Assembly: GCA_045604965.1 (NCBI GenBank)
Contig: JAZUPB010000064.1
Span: 1 to 52,034, forward strand
Length of the DNA stretch: 52,034 bases
From: JAISGQ01 sp045604965
GTDB taxonomy: Bacteria; Bacillota; Clostridia; Oscillospirales; Acutalibacteraceae
Direction of reading: 5' to 3'
The first letter of the stretch is position 1; every line of letters starts with the position of its first letter. The notes beneath the pieces were generated by a model. The model ran no database searches. It was not told the origin of the DNA and worked only from the letters and a program-made list of their open reading frames with translations. The position numbers and the translations under genes were made by a program. Below are positions 1 to 9,431 of this stretch, in pieces.

Positions 1-1657
1 CATTAAGATGCTGACGCTTATACTCGTGCAGACGCTTTACCTGAACATCAAAGATGGAATCCGGATTTACGGTTATTCCGTTATGCTTCTGGATGTAGTT
101 AGCCAGATCGACCTTATTTGCACGCTTTATCTCTGCAAGACGCTTGAGGACAGTTTCGTCATCCTGATACTTGAGAAGATCAGAAAGCTTTGAAGCATCG
201 GTAATATATTTTGTTCCGATGAGCTCACTGATAAGCTCAGCAAGACGGGGGTTGGACTGATTGAGCCAGCGGCGGTGTGCGATACCGTTTGTTACGTTTG
301 TAAACTTCTCGGGATATACACGGTAGAAATCTACAAAGACATCGTCCTTGATGATCTCGCTGTGGAGAGCGGAAACGCCGTTTACGTGATGGCAGGCTGC
401 AACGCAAAGGTTAGCCATCTTTACATAACCGTCGTGGATAATGGAAACGCGGTCAACAAGAGGCTGATCACCGGTTCTATTAAGAACATCGGCACAGAAG
501 CGGCGGTTGATCTCACATACGATCTGGAAAATTCTGGGAAGGCGGCTCTGGAAGAGATCTACGCTCCAGCACTCGAGAGCTTCCTTCATAACGGTGTGAT
601 TGGTGTAAGCCATTACCTTGGTGGTCATATCCCAGGCTTCATCCCAACCGAAGCCGCACTCGTCCATAAGGACTCTCATAAATTCGGGGATAGCGAGAGC
701 GGGGTGGGTGTCATTGATGTGGATTGCGGTAAGATCTGCGAAGTTCTCCATTGTGCGGTGATGACGCAGATGACGCTTGATAATATCCTGAATGGAAGAA
801 GAAACAAGGAAATACTGCTGGGAAAGACGCAGACTCTTGCCTTCGTGATGATTGTCGCCGGGGTAAAGTACCTTTGTGAGCATTTCTGCCATAGCGTTCT
901 GTTCGATGGAACGCATATAGTTGCCGTCGTTGAAGCTCTTCATATCGAACTCGGGACATTCAGCAGCCCAGAGACGAAGGGTGGAAACGCCCTTGCCGCC
1001 AACACCGGCACACATAAGATCGTAGGGAACTGCCTTGATGGAGTTGTAGCCTACGTGGTTTGCGTGATGATAGCTGCCGTCCCAACACTCTTCGATGTGT
1101 CCACCGAAATGGATATCGAGAGAATCCTCGCGGTGGGGGATCATCCAAGTCTCGCCGCCGGGAAGCCAAAAGTCGGGAAGCTCAGTCTGCCAACCGTCGA
1201 CGATCTTCTGGGAGAAAATGCCGAACTCGTAACGGAGAGAGTAACCCATTCCGAGATAGCCTTCTGTTGCCATACCGTCAAGGAAACAGGCAGCAAGTCT
1301 GCCGAGACCGCCGTTTCCGAGGCCTGCATCGGGTTCGAATTCGTATATTCTGGAAAGAGTGGTGTGGTACTGGGGAAGTACCTTCTCTATTGCCTTTTCA
1401 AGACCAAGGTTGTAGAGATTGTTGCGAAGGGAACGGCCCATAAGGAATTCCATACAAAGATAATAAATTCTCTTGCCGTTCTTCTTTTCTGTTTCAGTGG
1501 AAAACTTTTTGCGTGCCTCGTAGAGAATATCGCGAACTACAAGGATAACAGCTTTATAAATGTGTTCCTCATCTGCCTCTTCGGCAGTGAGACCGAAATT
1601 GTGGGACAGCTTCTGATCGATGAGTGACTTAAGCTGTGCCTGAGTCATTGTGGCCAT
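1..1657 (-). CDS. glgP: glycogen/starch phosphorylase, 5' part (runs off the left edge)
   Basis: This is a glycogen phosphorylase (GT35), which releases glucose-1-phosphate from alpha-1,4-glucans with pyridoxal phosphate. The minus-strand frame is open from ATG 1657 to the window edge (552 codons of about 800). Conserved blocks include GNGGLGRLAACFLDGMAT, YGYLG-type EGYLGMGYSLRYEFGIF, ELPDFWLPGGETW and, near the edge, FDVQVKRLHEYKRQ. The PLP lysine lies beyond the window. The start is fixed by GGAGGT six bases upstream. The gene is monocistronic as far as visible, with its own promoter at 1703-1731. Identity is secure; whether the enzyme prefers glycogen or maltodextrin cannot be seen. Confidence 0.95.
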   Translation of the reverse strand, partial: MATMTQAQLKSLIDQKLSHNFGLTAEEADEEHIYKAVILVVRDILYEARKKFSTETEKKNGKRIYYLCMEFLMGRSLRNNLYNLGLEKAIEKVLPQYHTTLSRIYEFEPDAGLGNGGLGRLAACFLDGMATEGYLGMGYSLRYEFGIFSQKIVDGWQTELPDFWLPGGETWMIPHREDSLDIHFGGHIEECWDGSYHHANHVGYNSIKAVPYDLMCAGVGGKGVSTLRLWAAECPEFDMKSFNDGNYMRSIEQNAMAEMLTKVLYPGDNHHEGKSLRLSQQYFLVSSSIQDIIKRHLRHHRTMENFADLTAIHINDTHPALAIPEFMRVLMDECGFGWDEAWDMTTKVMAYTNHTVMKEALECWSVDLFQSRLPRIFQIVCEINRRFCADVLNRTGDQPLVDRVSIIHDGYVKMANLCVAACHHVNGVSALHSEIIKDDVFVDFYRVYPEKFTNVTNGIAHRRWLNQSNPRLAELISELIGTKYITDASKLSDLLKYQDDETVLKRLAEIKRANKVDLANYIQKHNGITVNPDSIFDVQVKRLHEYKRQHLN

Positions 1658-1702
1658 TTGATTACCTCCATATGTGGCTGAAACGTTATTGGTTATGAGT
1701 GC

Positions 1703-1731
1703 ATTATAGCACAATAACAAAGAAAACGCAA
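1703..1731 (-). promoter_or_regulatory. predicted glgP promoter
   Basis: Read on the minus strand this gives TTGCGT, 17 bases, TATAAT, with TGC just before the -10 (extended -10). It lies about 45 bases upstream of the glgP start. The weak -35 is compensated by the consensus extended -10. The rest of the gene-free stretch from 1732 to 1956 is AT-rich and shows no other clear signal. Confidence 0.6.
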
Positions 1732-1956
1732 TAGATATGATAGAAATCGGCAAGTTGCCCAATCGGGGTAAATGCCTTTGCATCAAGCCGTTTTTCTCTT
1801 TGACTCGCCTCGGTTTATTACAGTGAAAAAACACACTAAATTTGTGCATATTATACACAATTTGAAAAATGAGTGGATAATTCTGAAAAATATCTATCGA
1901 GATGCACAAAGATATCGTTGTGACGTTTATTCACAAAACAGCAACTCTTGTCGCTA

Positions 1957-1986
1957 TTGACTTTATTAAAAACTGTGGGGTATAAT
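1957..1986 (+). promoter_or_regulatory. predicted promoter of the MBOAT operon
   Basis: TTGACT, 18 bases, TATAAT, about 97 bases before the ATG of the acyltransferase gene. It is the only strong sigma-A-like match in the gene-free stretch 1732-2082. The 90-base untranslated leader shows no recognisable riboswitch. Confidence 0.6.
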
Positions 1987-2082
1987 AAAATGATTTATTA
2001 TTAATTTTATTAGTGATCTGCAGATTTTTGAGACTTTTCTCAGAATAAAGTGTGTCTAAAGTTTTGCTGAGAGGTGTGCCGA

Positions 2083-3498
2083 ATGGTATTTTCAAGCATA
2101 GTATTTCTTGCGTTGTTTTTGCCCTGTGTTCTGCTTCTTTACTTTATTAGGAGCGATATAAAATGGCGAAACGGAGTTTTGCTGGTTTTTTCGCTGCTAT
2201 TTTACAGCTGGGGTGAACCTGTGTGGGTTCTCCTGATGATAGGCTCAGCAGTTATAAACTATTTCTGTGCCCTTGCAATAGACAGATCAAGAACCGTACT
2301 TGCAAGGCGGTTAAGTCTGGTGATTGGTGTTGTAGCATCAGTTGCTGCGCTGTTCTATTTTAAGTATGCGGCATTCTTTTTCAATTCTCTGACTGGAATT
2401 GCGGGCTCTGCACTGAAAATACCTGTACTGGAGCTCCCTGTCGGAATATCGTTTTACACATTCCAGGTGCTTACATACACCGTTGATGTTTATATGGGCA
2501 AAAGCCCCGTGCAAAAAAGTTTGTCGAAGCTGCTGCTTTATATAAGCTGCTTTCCTCAGCTTATTGCAGGTCCTATCGTACAGTATACCGATGTTGCAAA
2601 AATGCTCGACGAACGAGTTACAAGAGCAGATGATTTCACCGCAGGAATAAAGCGCTTTGTTGTCGGTCTTTCAAAAAAAGTCCTGATTGCGAATATGTGC
2701 GGTTCTATCATTGAACAACTTCCTTCAGTAGGAGACGGACAGTCGTTGTCCGTTCTGTGTGCGTGGTATATTGCTGCACTGTATTCCATTCAGCTTTACT
2801 TCGACTTTTCGGGATATTCGGATATGGCGATAGGTCTGGGAAGAGTATTTGGATTTACGTATAAGGAGAATTTCAATTATCCGTATATCTCCAAAAGTGC
2901 TACAGAGTTCTGGCGTCGCTGGCATATCTCTTTGGGAAGTTTTTTCCGTGATTATATATACATTCCGCTGGGAGGAAACCGAAAAGGAATGACAAGGACA
3001 ATATTCAATCTTTTGGTAGTGTGGATGCTCACAGGATTATGGCACGGTGCAAGCTGGAACTTTGTGCTTTGGGGACTTTATTACGGAATAATACTTATAA
3101 TAGAGAGATTTGTACTTGCTGATCTTATGAAGAAAATGCCGGGATTCATATCCGTTCCCATAACACTTGTTGTAGTTATGGTTGGTTGGGTTATATTCTA
3201 TTATACCGATCTTTCGGCAGTGGGAACACATATAGGTTCTATGTTCGGTATCGGTTCTGCCGGCTTTACGGACAGTGTGACAATGGCGGTAATAAGAAAA
3301 TATTCGTTTATGCCTCTTATTGGTGTTATAGCTGCAACGCCTGTAATTCCCGCATTAAGATCAAAAATTAAGCCTGACGGAGCAATAGAACGCACTTCTG
3401 AGGTGCTGTCTACGGTAGCGCTTACCGCACTGCTTGTCCTGTCGGTGGTATTTATTGTGGGACAGAGCTATAATCCGTTTATATATTTCAGATTCTGA
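2083..3498 (+). CDS. MBOAT-family membrane-bound O-acyltransferase (AlgI/PatA-like)
   Basis: This polytopic membrane protein should move acyl, usually acetyl, groups across the membrane onto an exopolysaccharide or wall polymer. The N-terminus MVFSSIVFLALFLP is typical of AlgI-like members. The core has WRRWHISLGSFFRDYIYIPL and the catalytic-histidine motif LTGLWHGASWNF (His about residue 321). The length of 471 residues is usual. I chose ATG 2083 because GAGAGG precedes it by 8 bases and the protein then starts like its relatives; GTG 2074 in the same frame is less likely. It forms an operon with the DHHW protein 18 bases downstream, its usual partner. The acylated polymer is unknown. Confidence 0.9.
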   Translation: MVFSSIVFLALFLPCVLLLYFIRSDIKWRNGVLLVFSLLFYSWGEPVWVLLMIGSAVINYFCALAIDRSRTVLARRLSLVIGVVASVAALFYFKYAAFFFNSLTGIAGSALKIPVLELPVGISFYTFQVLTYTVDVYMGKSPVQKSLSKLLLYISCFPQLIAGPIVQYTDVAKMLDERVTRADDFTAGIKRFVVGLSKKVLIANMCGSIIEQLPSVGDGQSLSVLCAWYIAALYSIQLYFDFSGYSDMAIGLGRVFGFTYKENFNYPYISKSATEFWRRWHISLGSFFRDYIYIPLGGNRKGMTRTIFNLLVVWMLTGLWHGASWNFVLWGLYYGIILIIERFVLADLMKKMPGFISVPITLVVVMVGWVIFYYTDLSAVGTHIGSMFGIGSAGFTDSVTMAVIRKYSFMPLIGVIAATPVIPALRSKIKPDGAIERTSEVLSTVALTALLVLSVVFIVGQSYNPFIYFRF

Positions 3499-3516
3499 CA
3501 GGAAAGGAGAATTATC

Positions 3517-4869
3517 TTGAAAAATAAATTTTCATTTGTACTGGTTTATTGGTGGATAGTTGTCTTTTTCCTGCTTGGAGTTGCTCTGCTTGTTTTTGCA
3601 GAGAAAGAAGAAAGAATATCTGAAACAGAAAACCGAACTCTCAGCGGATTTCCGGAGGTTTCTGCGAAGAGCATATTTTCGGGGGATTTTTCTTCAGGAT
3701 TTGAAAGCTTTCTTTCCGATGGTGTTTTTGGAAGAGATAATATTGTGGGTTTCAGTGATAAAATCGTTCAGAGCTTTTCTATGAATACCGATGAAGATCT
3801 TCTTTTGCTCAACGATCTCGAAATGAAGGAGAATCTTCAGGGCGAAATAAACAGCGAAGAGATGGCAGAGGACGAAGAGTCTGCAGACGAATCGGATATT
3901 GATGCAGAAGACGACTTTTTGCCGGAGGACGAAGAGGTGGTTTCCGAAAGCGATGAAGAAAAACTGCCTGAAGAAGACGAAAAAGAGGAAGCGCCCACTA
4001 ATACAAAATATGGCTTCTGGCTGAAGACGAGAAGGGGCGGAAAGGTAAGGCTCGAGTACGCATCAGAGGAGAACATCAAGAAAGTTGCAAAAATCCTCAA
4101 TAAATATAAGAGCTGCCTGCCTGAAGACGGTTTCCTGTTCTATACAAATGTACCCAGATCCAATATAGGTCTTATGCTTAGGGATTCATATGATTATGTC
4201 GGATGGTACGAGAACATTGATAAAGGTATGGAGAATCACCTTGACGATGGAGTTTATTACATAAACACTCCTGCACTGTTGGAAGAAGGCGTGCTGGCGA
4301 AAGAAGATCTGTATTTTAGTTCCGACCATCACTGGATGCCGCGCGGCGCGGTAAAGGTCGTAAATAAGTGCATAGAGACAGTGGGCCTTCCCATAGTTCC
4401 CTATGACGAATACGAATATATGGTCAAGAAGTTTTACAATACAAAGCTTCGTACCGCAGACGATATGGAGTTGCTCTATCCGCTCCAAAATGCTATAGGA
4501 TATAAAATGGCAAAGGGAGAGAGAACAGGCACCACAAATCTGATGCATTATCACAGAAGAAATTACTATGCTTACCTTGGCGGTGATACCCGCAGCTGGG
4601 TGCAGTATGAAACAGGCTTTTCCAGAGGCAGGAATGCACTGGTCATCGGAGATTCATACTCAAATGCGTTTCTTCCTTATCTTATGCCTTACTATGATGA
4701 GGTAAACAAGGTGGATATAAGGCATTACACCCCGGGCAAAGTCGATATCCCCCTCTCAGACCTGATGAAGAGTCAGGAAGTCGATGATGTATATATTATT
4801 ATCACTCACGCATACGGCGTGCAGAACTATATTTCATACCGCAGACTGGGGGAAATCCTGTATGAATAA
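3517..4869 (+). CDS. DHHW-family protein, SGNH-like partner of MBOAT
   Basis: A 450-residue membrane-anchored extracytoplasmic protein with one N-terminal transmembrane segment (about residues 8-28). It carries the family motif DHHW at residues 270-273 and a GDSY block at 378-381 that resembles the SGNH esterase/acetyltransferase nucleophile region. Such proteins pair with MBOAT acyltransferases and complete O-acetylation outside the membrane, like AlgJ/AlgX. Residues about 105-165 form an extremely acidic Glu/Asp-rich insert, unusual for the family and probably a flexible surface linker. It starts at TTG 3517 behind AAAGGAGA. The family is clear; the substrate is not. Confidence 0.85.
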   Translation: MKNKFSFVLVYWWIVVFFLLGVALLVFAEKEERISETENRTLSGFPEVSAKSIFSGDFSSGFESFLSDGVFGRDNIVGFSDKIVQSFSMNTDEDLLLLNDLEMKENLQGEINSEEMAEDEESADESDIDAEDDFLPEDEEVVSESDEEKLPEEDEKEEAPTNTKYGFWLKTRRGGKVRLEYASEENIKKVAKILNKYKSCLPEDGFLFYTNVPRSNIGLMLRDSYDYVGWYENIDKGMENHLDDGVYYINTPALLEEGVLAKEDLYFSSDHHWMPRGAVKVVNKCIETVGLPIVPYDEYEYMVKKFYNTKLRTADDMELLYPLQNAIGYKMAKGERTGTTNLMHYHRRNYYAYLGGDTRSWVQYETGFSRGRNALVIGDSYSNAFLPYLMPYYDEVNKVDIRHYTPGKVDIPLSDLMKSQEVDDVYIIITHAYGVQNYISYRRLGEILYE

Positions 4870-6364
4870 CAATGCAGTTATAGATGCTGCCGAGAAAAAA
4901 GTAGTATTTCGAGCGGTATGGTCTTCGATCTATATTATACTCGTTCTGATCCCATCAATAGCATTACTCGTATGGATGAGACTTGACGAGGTAAAGGGTA
5001 TGCTGAGCGATTACTATATGAAGAGATCCAATTTTGAACGTGCTCTTGAGATATCCGCAACGATCTCCGACAGCGATTTTAAAAATGAAAAGACATACTG
5101 TGTAGCAGACTTTATGTATGGAAAAGAGCTCTATCTTGATGCTTCAGAGATATTTGAGGATCTTGACGGATATAAGGACAGCGAAGACCGATATGTCAGG
5201 TGCAATTATGATGCCGCTTTCGTTCTATACGAGAATAAATCGCTGGAAGAGGCATTGGAGGCGTTCGTGCTGTTGGGAGATTACCTCGACAGCGCAGAGA
5301 TGCAGCTTAAGATCAAATATGAGATGGCGTGTGATCTTTACGATAATGGAAGCTACTCTCAAGCGGTTGTACGGTTTCTGTCGCTGGGTGAATACAGAGA
5401 CAGTGCAGATAGAGCCTATAAGTCGGCACTTGCAGTTACAGGTGATGAAGCGCTGGCTCGGGAGATAATTGAGCTGGGCGGTGTAGGCTCAGATAAATTC
5501 GGAGTATCTCTTCAGATAGCAGATCGCAGAGCGATATTCACGGAAGGTTCCATAGATGCGGGCGCAAAGCATACGGTGCTTCTTCGTTCTGACGGTACGG
5601 TATCTGCCTGCGGAGACAATACTTACGGTCAGTGTGACGTGGGCAGCTGGAAAAATATCGTACAGATAAGCGCGGGAGCATATCACACAGTAGGTCTGAA
5701 AAAGGACGGTACTGTGGTGGCGGTCGGAAAAAATAAAGACGGTCAGTGCGATGTAAATGAATGGAAGAATATAAAGGAAATCGCCACTGGAGACAGTGAT
5801 ACATACGGTCTGACTTCAGATGGGACAGTTGTATATACAGGATTTCACGACTACAATGTTATTAAGAAAGCAACAGGTGTAAACGGTATATACGCAGGCT
5901 CGTATGCAGCGGCTGCAAGAGTTGAGGGAGGTTCGTTTGTTTTCTCTCATAAGACCTACTCCTTTGTGCCTGACAGTGAGGTCATTTCAGTTGGGATAAA
6001 CACAGGATATTACGCTGTGCTTCAGATGAATGGAAAGTGCGTATCATCACTGGATGCTGTAAGTAGATGGGAAAATCTGTCGTATATCGACGCAGGCTCA
6101 ACAGCTGTTATCGGAGTGGATGTTGAAGGAAAAGTGTATTCTCATTTTTTCCGAGCAGGTGATACAGTTAAATTTCCTGAGCTTTCGGGAGTGTGCCAGT
6201 GCGCCGCAGGAACAGAGCATTTCGTTTTCCTGATGGAAGACGGATCGCTTGCAGCTTACGGTGACAACACCTACGGTCAGTGCGATGTTTCATTATGGTC
6301 TGCAGATGCTGATGCAGATATTGGTGAAAACGTTGGTACGGAAGACGGAGAGAATTCTGTTTAA
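4862..6364 (+). CDS. membrane-anchored protein with tetratrico-like and RCC1-like repeats
   Basis: A 500-residue protein whose ATG overlaps the DHHW stop by 8 bases, so the two are probably translationally coupled. One transmembrane helix lies near residues 18-40. Residues about 55-190 hold helical repeats with the recurring pattern GDYLDSA / GEYRDSA. The C-terminal half has RCC1/BNR-like propeller repeats: HTVLLRSDGTVSACGDN, then YGQCDV several times. The propeller should lie outside the cell. The context suggests an accessory of the MBOAT/DHHW system, for example binding the acylated glycan, but that is inference. A longer reading from 4784 is unlikely because no ribosome site supports it. 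Confidence 0.7.
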   Translation: MNNNAVIDAAEKKVVFRAVWSSIYIILVLIPSIALLVWMRLDEVKGMLSDYYMKRSNFERALEISATISDSDFKNEKTYCVADFMYGKELYLDASEIFEDLDGYKDSEDRYVRCNYDAAFVLYENKSLEEALEAFVLLGDYLDSAEMQLKIKYEMACDLYDNGSYSQAVVRFLSLGEYRDSADRAYKSALAVTGDEALAREIIELGGVGSDKFGVSLQIADRRAIFTEGSIDAGAKHTVLLRSDGTVSACGDNTYGQCDVGSWKNIVQISAGAYHTVGLKKDGTVVAVGKNKDGQCDVNEWKNIKEIATGDSDTYGLTSDGTVVYTGFHDYNVIKKATGVNGIYAGSYAAAARVEGGSFVFSHKTYSFVPDSEVISVGINTGYYAVLQMNGKCVSSLDAVSRWENLSYIDAGSTAVIGVDVEGKVYSHFFRAGDTVKFPELSGVCQCAAGTEHFVFLMEDGSLAAYGDNTYGQCDVSLWSADADADIGENVGTEDGENSV

Positions 6365-6376
6365 TTGGCATATTCT

Positions 6377-6407
6377 GCAGCCCCGATGCCTCAGGCGTTG
6401 GGGCTGC
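6377..6407. repeat. near-perfect stem-loop between operons
   Basis: GCAGCCCC pairs with GGGGCTGC around an inner GCC/GGC pairing. No T-run follows on plus, so it is not a canonical terminator. It may be a 3' end or RNA stabiliser between the RCC1-repeat gene and the ABC operon. Confidence 0.5.
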
Positions 6408-6443
6408 AATAGCAAATAATAGAGGAAAAGGAGCGGAGTATAA

Positions 6444-7388
6444 TTGGAACTTACAGTCAGAAATCTGAGTAAAAGTTTTACGCTTACAAACGGAACAAAA
6501 AAACAGGCGCTTGCCGACATTTCATTTTCTGCTCAAAGCGGTTCGCCTTTAGGACTGCTTGGACGAAACGGAGCAGGAAAAACCACGGTTATGCGAATTA
6601 TTATGGGTGTTTTTCCTCCTGACAGCGGTGAAGTTCTTATTAACGGCAAGCCTGTTGCAAAGGAACGGGCATCTTTCGGATATCTTCCCGAAGAAAGAGG
6701 TCTTTACCGAAAGATGACTGTTTCAGAACAGATGGTATATTTCGGTAAACTTAAGGGGCTTTCAAGAGTACAGGCGAAAAAGACTGCTGCAGATATGATA
6801 GAAAGGCTCGGTATGGGAGAATACGCAAACAGCAGGCTTGAAGCTCTTTCCAAGGGAAATCAGCAGAAGATACAGCTGGGCGTGGCGTTGCTTGGAGAGC
6901 CTGAGGTTATTATTCTCGATGAACCTTTTTCGGGGCTTGATCCTGTCAATGCTCTTGGACTGAAAGAGATTATAGATGAACAGTCTAAAAGAGGAGCGCT
7001 TATCATTTTCTCCTCTCATCAGATGGCTGCTGTAGAGGATTTCTGCGAAAATATTGTTATGATAAACAATGGACACAAGGTGCTCGACGGCAGACTTTCG
7101 GAAATAAAGAGAAATTACCCGAGAAACAGGATAAATATTTTGCTTGATGATGCGGAAGGTAACGGAGCGGTATATAAAAACGGAAAATTCCTTGCCGCTG
7201 CAGAAGCCTCAGGCAAGGTTGAGATCACCAAAAAAGGCGCAGTTATCACGCTGACCGAGGGTGTTGACCCGACGCAGGTGATGTGCAGAGTTCTGTATAC
7301 GGGAGCTCCCGTTCTAGACATACAGGTGGCAGAGCCTTCGCTTGAGGATATCTTTGTCGAGTATGCCGGGGAGAAGGAGGTGCAGTGA
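6444..7388 (+). CDS. ABC-2 type transporter ATP-binding protein (NatA-like)
   Basis: A 314-residue cytoplasmic ATPase that would power the membrane protein encoded directly downstream. It has Walker A GLLGRNGAGKTT, signature LSKGNQQK (Lys for the usual Gly), Walker B VIILDEPFSGLDP and the H-loop SSHQ. The extra C-terminal domain of about 90 residues is typical of ABC-2 exporters of the NatA/YhaQ type. It starts at TTG 6444 behind GGAGCGGAG. The coding region overlaps the permease. Substrates of this group include sodium, peptides and drugs; none can be inferred here. Confidence 0.9.
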   Translation: MELTVRNLSKSFTLTNGTKKQALADISFSAQSGSPLGLLGRNGAGKTTVMRIIMGVFPPDSGEVLINGKPVAKERASFGYLPEERGLYRKMTVSEQMVYFGKLKGLSRVQAKKTAADMIERLGMGEYANSRLEALSKGNQQKIQLGVALLGEPEVIILDEPFSGLDPVNALGLKEIIDEQSKRGALIIFSSHQMAAVEDFCENIVMINNGHKVLDGRLSEIKRNYPRNRINILLDDAEGNGAVYKNGKFLAAAEASGKVEITKKGAVITLTEGVDPTQVMCRVLYTGAPVLDIQVAEPSLEDIFVEYAGEKEVQ

Positions 7389-8662
7389 GAATGAACAGAT
7401 TCGGTGCGGTTTTTGAGAATGAGTTCAAACAGACAATTAAAAGCAAGGCGTTCAAAACGATTTCGATCATTCTGATTGTGCTATTTGCAGCAATGTGTAT
7501 ATTTACCGCTGTTGCGGCAACCGGAACAGCAGAAGAGATGGGCATTGATGACGGTCTGGGTGAAGTTAGCACAGGTGAAAATATTTACGAGAGCGATATT
7601 GCTGTGGTGAACCTCACTTCAGACGATTCGGGCGAGCGGCTTGCAAATCTTATTGGAGCTCAGATTATCGAAAGCTGTGATGAAGAAGAGTGTATTAGAC
7701 TTGCAGAAAGAGGAGAATACAAAAGCGTGATCGCAGTAACCAAAGACGAATACGGCTTCTTTACTGCAGAAATTTACGAAAAATCCTCTCTGTACGGCAT
7801 TTCTGCTGCGGAAGAGGTGAAGGAACACCTTGTTATGCTCAACCGCCTTGAGATGCTCACAAACATAGGCGTTGACGAAAATGAGGCGGCAATGGCACTT
7901 ATCTCGGAAAATGTAGAGGTAAATGTCCGTTCTGTCGGAGAAACTGCGTACGCAAAATATGTTGTGAGCTTTGTTGTTATGATAATGATGTTCATATGCA
8001 TAACTCTGTACGGTCAGCTTGTGGCAACAAACGTGGCGACAGAGAAAAGCTCAAGGACTATGGAACTGCTTGTAACCAGTGCTTCGCCCCGTTCGCTCCT
8101 TGTCGGTAAGGTGCTGGGAACAGGTGCGGCGGTGCTGCTTCAGATAAGTGTGTTTTTTATTATGACAGCATCGGCGGCCGCTGTAGGGGCAGGATTTTTT
8201 CCTGCTGTGGGCGCGGTTCTTGATACAGTTATGACTATAAGCGTCTTTGATGCATTTTGCTTCATAGCGTTCTTTATATTGGGCTTTTTGCTGATCGCTT
8301 TTGTGTACGGTGCGTTGGGCTCGCTGGTCAATCAGATAGAAGATCTTTCTGCGCTGATAAGCCTGCCGTCAACAGTGTTTATGATAGGTTATCTGATAGC
8401 TGTGATGATCGTTTCTGTGGGAGAAGCAGGGGTACTTGCAAAGGTGTGCTCATTTATTCCCTTCTGGTCGCCTATGGTTATGTCTGTGCGCATGGCGGTT
8501 GAGGATGTGCCGAAAATACAGGTTCTCATATCTATGGGAATTCAGGCTGCCGCCTGCGCAGTGACTGCTCTTACCGCTTCGAAAATATACCGTATGGGTA
8601 CACTTATGTACGGTAAAGCTCCGAAGATAACAGAGGTTGGAAAGATGCTCAGATACAAATAA
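7385..8662 (+). CDS. ABC-2 family transporter permease (NatB-like)
   Basis: A 425-residue membrane subunit of the exporter. One transmembrane helix near residues 20-42 is followed by a large extracytoplasmic domain (about 50-190) and a block of five or six helices with the conserved ATEKSSRTMELLVTSASP loop, typical of NatB/YhaP proteins. GTG 7385 overlaps the ATPase stop; ATG 7391 in the same frame is an equally possible start, as AAGGAGG lies 4 or 10 bases away respectively. It is coupled to the ATPase gene. Confidence 0.88.
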   Translation: MRMNRFGAVFENEFKQTIKSKAFKTISIILIVLFAAMCIFTAVAATGTAEEMGIDDGLGEVSTGENIYESDIAVVNLTSDDSGERLANLIGAQIIESCDEEECIRLAERGEYKSVIAVTKDEYGFFTAEIYEKSSLYGISAAEEVKEHLVMLNRLEMLTNIGVDENEAAMALISENVEVNVRSVGETAYAKYVVSFVVMIMMFICITLYGQLVATNVATEKSSRTMELLVTSASPRSLLVGKVLGTGAAVLLQISVFFIMTASAAAVGAGFFPAVGAVLDTVMTISVFDAFCFIAFFILGFLLIAFVYGALGSLVNQIEDLSALISLPSTVFMIGYLIAVMIVSVGEAGVLAKVCSFIPFWSPMVMSVRMAVEDVPKIQVLISMGIQAAACAVTALTASKIYRMGTLMYGKAPKITEVGKMLRYK

Positions 8663-8668
8663 ATTCTG

Positions 8669-8697
8669 TTGACTTTTGGGGAATAATGCTTTAAACT
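8669..8697 (+). promoter_or_regulatory. predicted lipoprotein-gene promoter
   Basis: TTGACT, 17 bases, TAAACT, 27 bases before the lipoprotein ATG. It lies directly behind the permease stop, so the lipoprotein is probably expressed independently of the exporter genes. Confidence 0.6.
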
Positions 8698-8724
8698 GAT
8701 AAAAAACAGAAAAGGGGTCTAACA

Positions 8725-9372
8725 ATGAAAAAATTATTAGCTGTTCTGCTGGCAGTTCTTATGCTTCTCAGCATTGCTGCCTGCTCAAAGGAAGATGTAA
8801 CCGGCTCTATCAAGCCTGCAGAAGATGAATTTCAGCTTGGCGTTACAAGCGGCGGAACTTACGAGAATGCTTACATAGGCATCGGCGTAACCCTCGACGA
8901 CAGCTGGGTGTTTTACAGCAAAGAGCAGATCGATCAGCTCAACGGTGTTGTTTTAGACAATCTTTCTGACGATGAACTCAAAGAGAAGCTCAAGAATGCA
9001 AATGTAATCTATGACATGGTCGCAGGTGCTACTGACGGTTTTTCCTCCATCAATATATGTCTGGAAAACCTCGGCGGTATTTACGGAAGTGTTATCAGTG
9101 AGGATAAGTACATCGATCTTTCCATCAAGAATCTGGGAACATCACTTACCGCTGCAGGTTATGAGGAAGGTATGAGCATAGAGAAGACAACTGTTACCTT
9201 CGCAGGTAAGCAGATGAATGCTATAAAGATCGAAGGCGTTGCAAACGGAGCAAATATATACCAGCTTCTTGTTGTAAAGAAGGTTGGCAATTATATGGCA
9301 CTTACTACAATAACAAATTATCTCGTTGACAGCACCGAAGAGATCGCGGCTGAATTTTACGCAGTTGATTAA
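8725..9372 (+). CDS. predicted lipoprotein of unknown function
   Basis: A 215-residue protein with a classic lipoprotein signal: positive MKK, a leucine-rich core and the lipobox LSIAAC with Cys20. The mature part is about 195 residues, soluble and acidic. I recognise no catalytic motif. The region with YENAYIGIGVTLDDSWVFYS resembles small lipoproteins common in Ruminococcaceae that measure or bind something at the cell surface, but no function is established. It has its own promoter and a strong terminator. Confidence 0.75.
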   Translation: MKKLLAVLLAVLMLLSIAACSKEDVTGSIKPAEDEFQLGVTSGGTYENAYIGIGVTLDDSWVFYSKEQIDQLNGVVLDNLSDDELKEKLKNANVIYDMVAGATDGFSSINICLENLGGIYGSVISEDKYIDLSIKNLGTSLTAAGYEEGMSIEKTTVTFAGKQMNAIKIEGVANGANIYQLLVVKKVGNYMALTTITNYLVDSTEEIAAEFYAVD

Positions 9373-9388
9373 TCAAAGTGAATAAAGC

Positions 9389-9428
9389 AAGCTCCTGCCG
9401 AAAGCATCGCTTTTGGCAGGAGCTTTTA
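9389..9428. terminator. bidirectional intrinsic terminator
   Basis: AAGCTCCTGCC pairs with GGCAGGAGCTT, with TTTAT on plus and A/T-rich sequence on minus. It sits between the convergent lipoprotein and permease genes and should serve both. Confidence 0.85.
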
Positions 9429-9431
9429 TGT

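Noticed and set aside
275..1627. Long plus-strand open frame (450 codons)
   Set aside because: It is antisense to glycogen phosphorylase, which has clear family motifs on minus; the plus translation has no recognisable domain.
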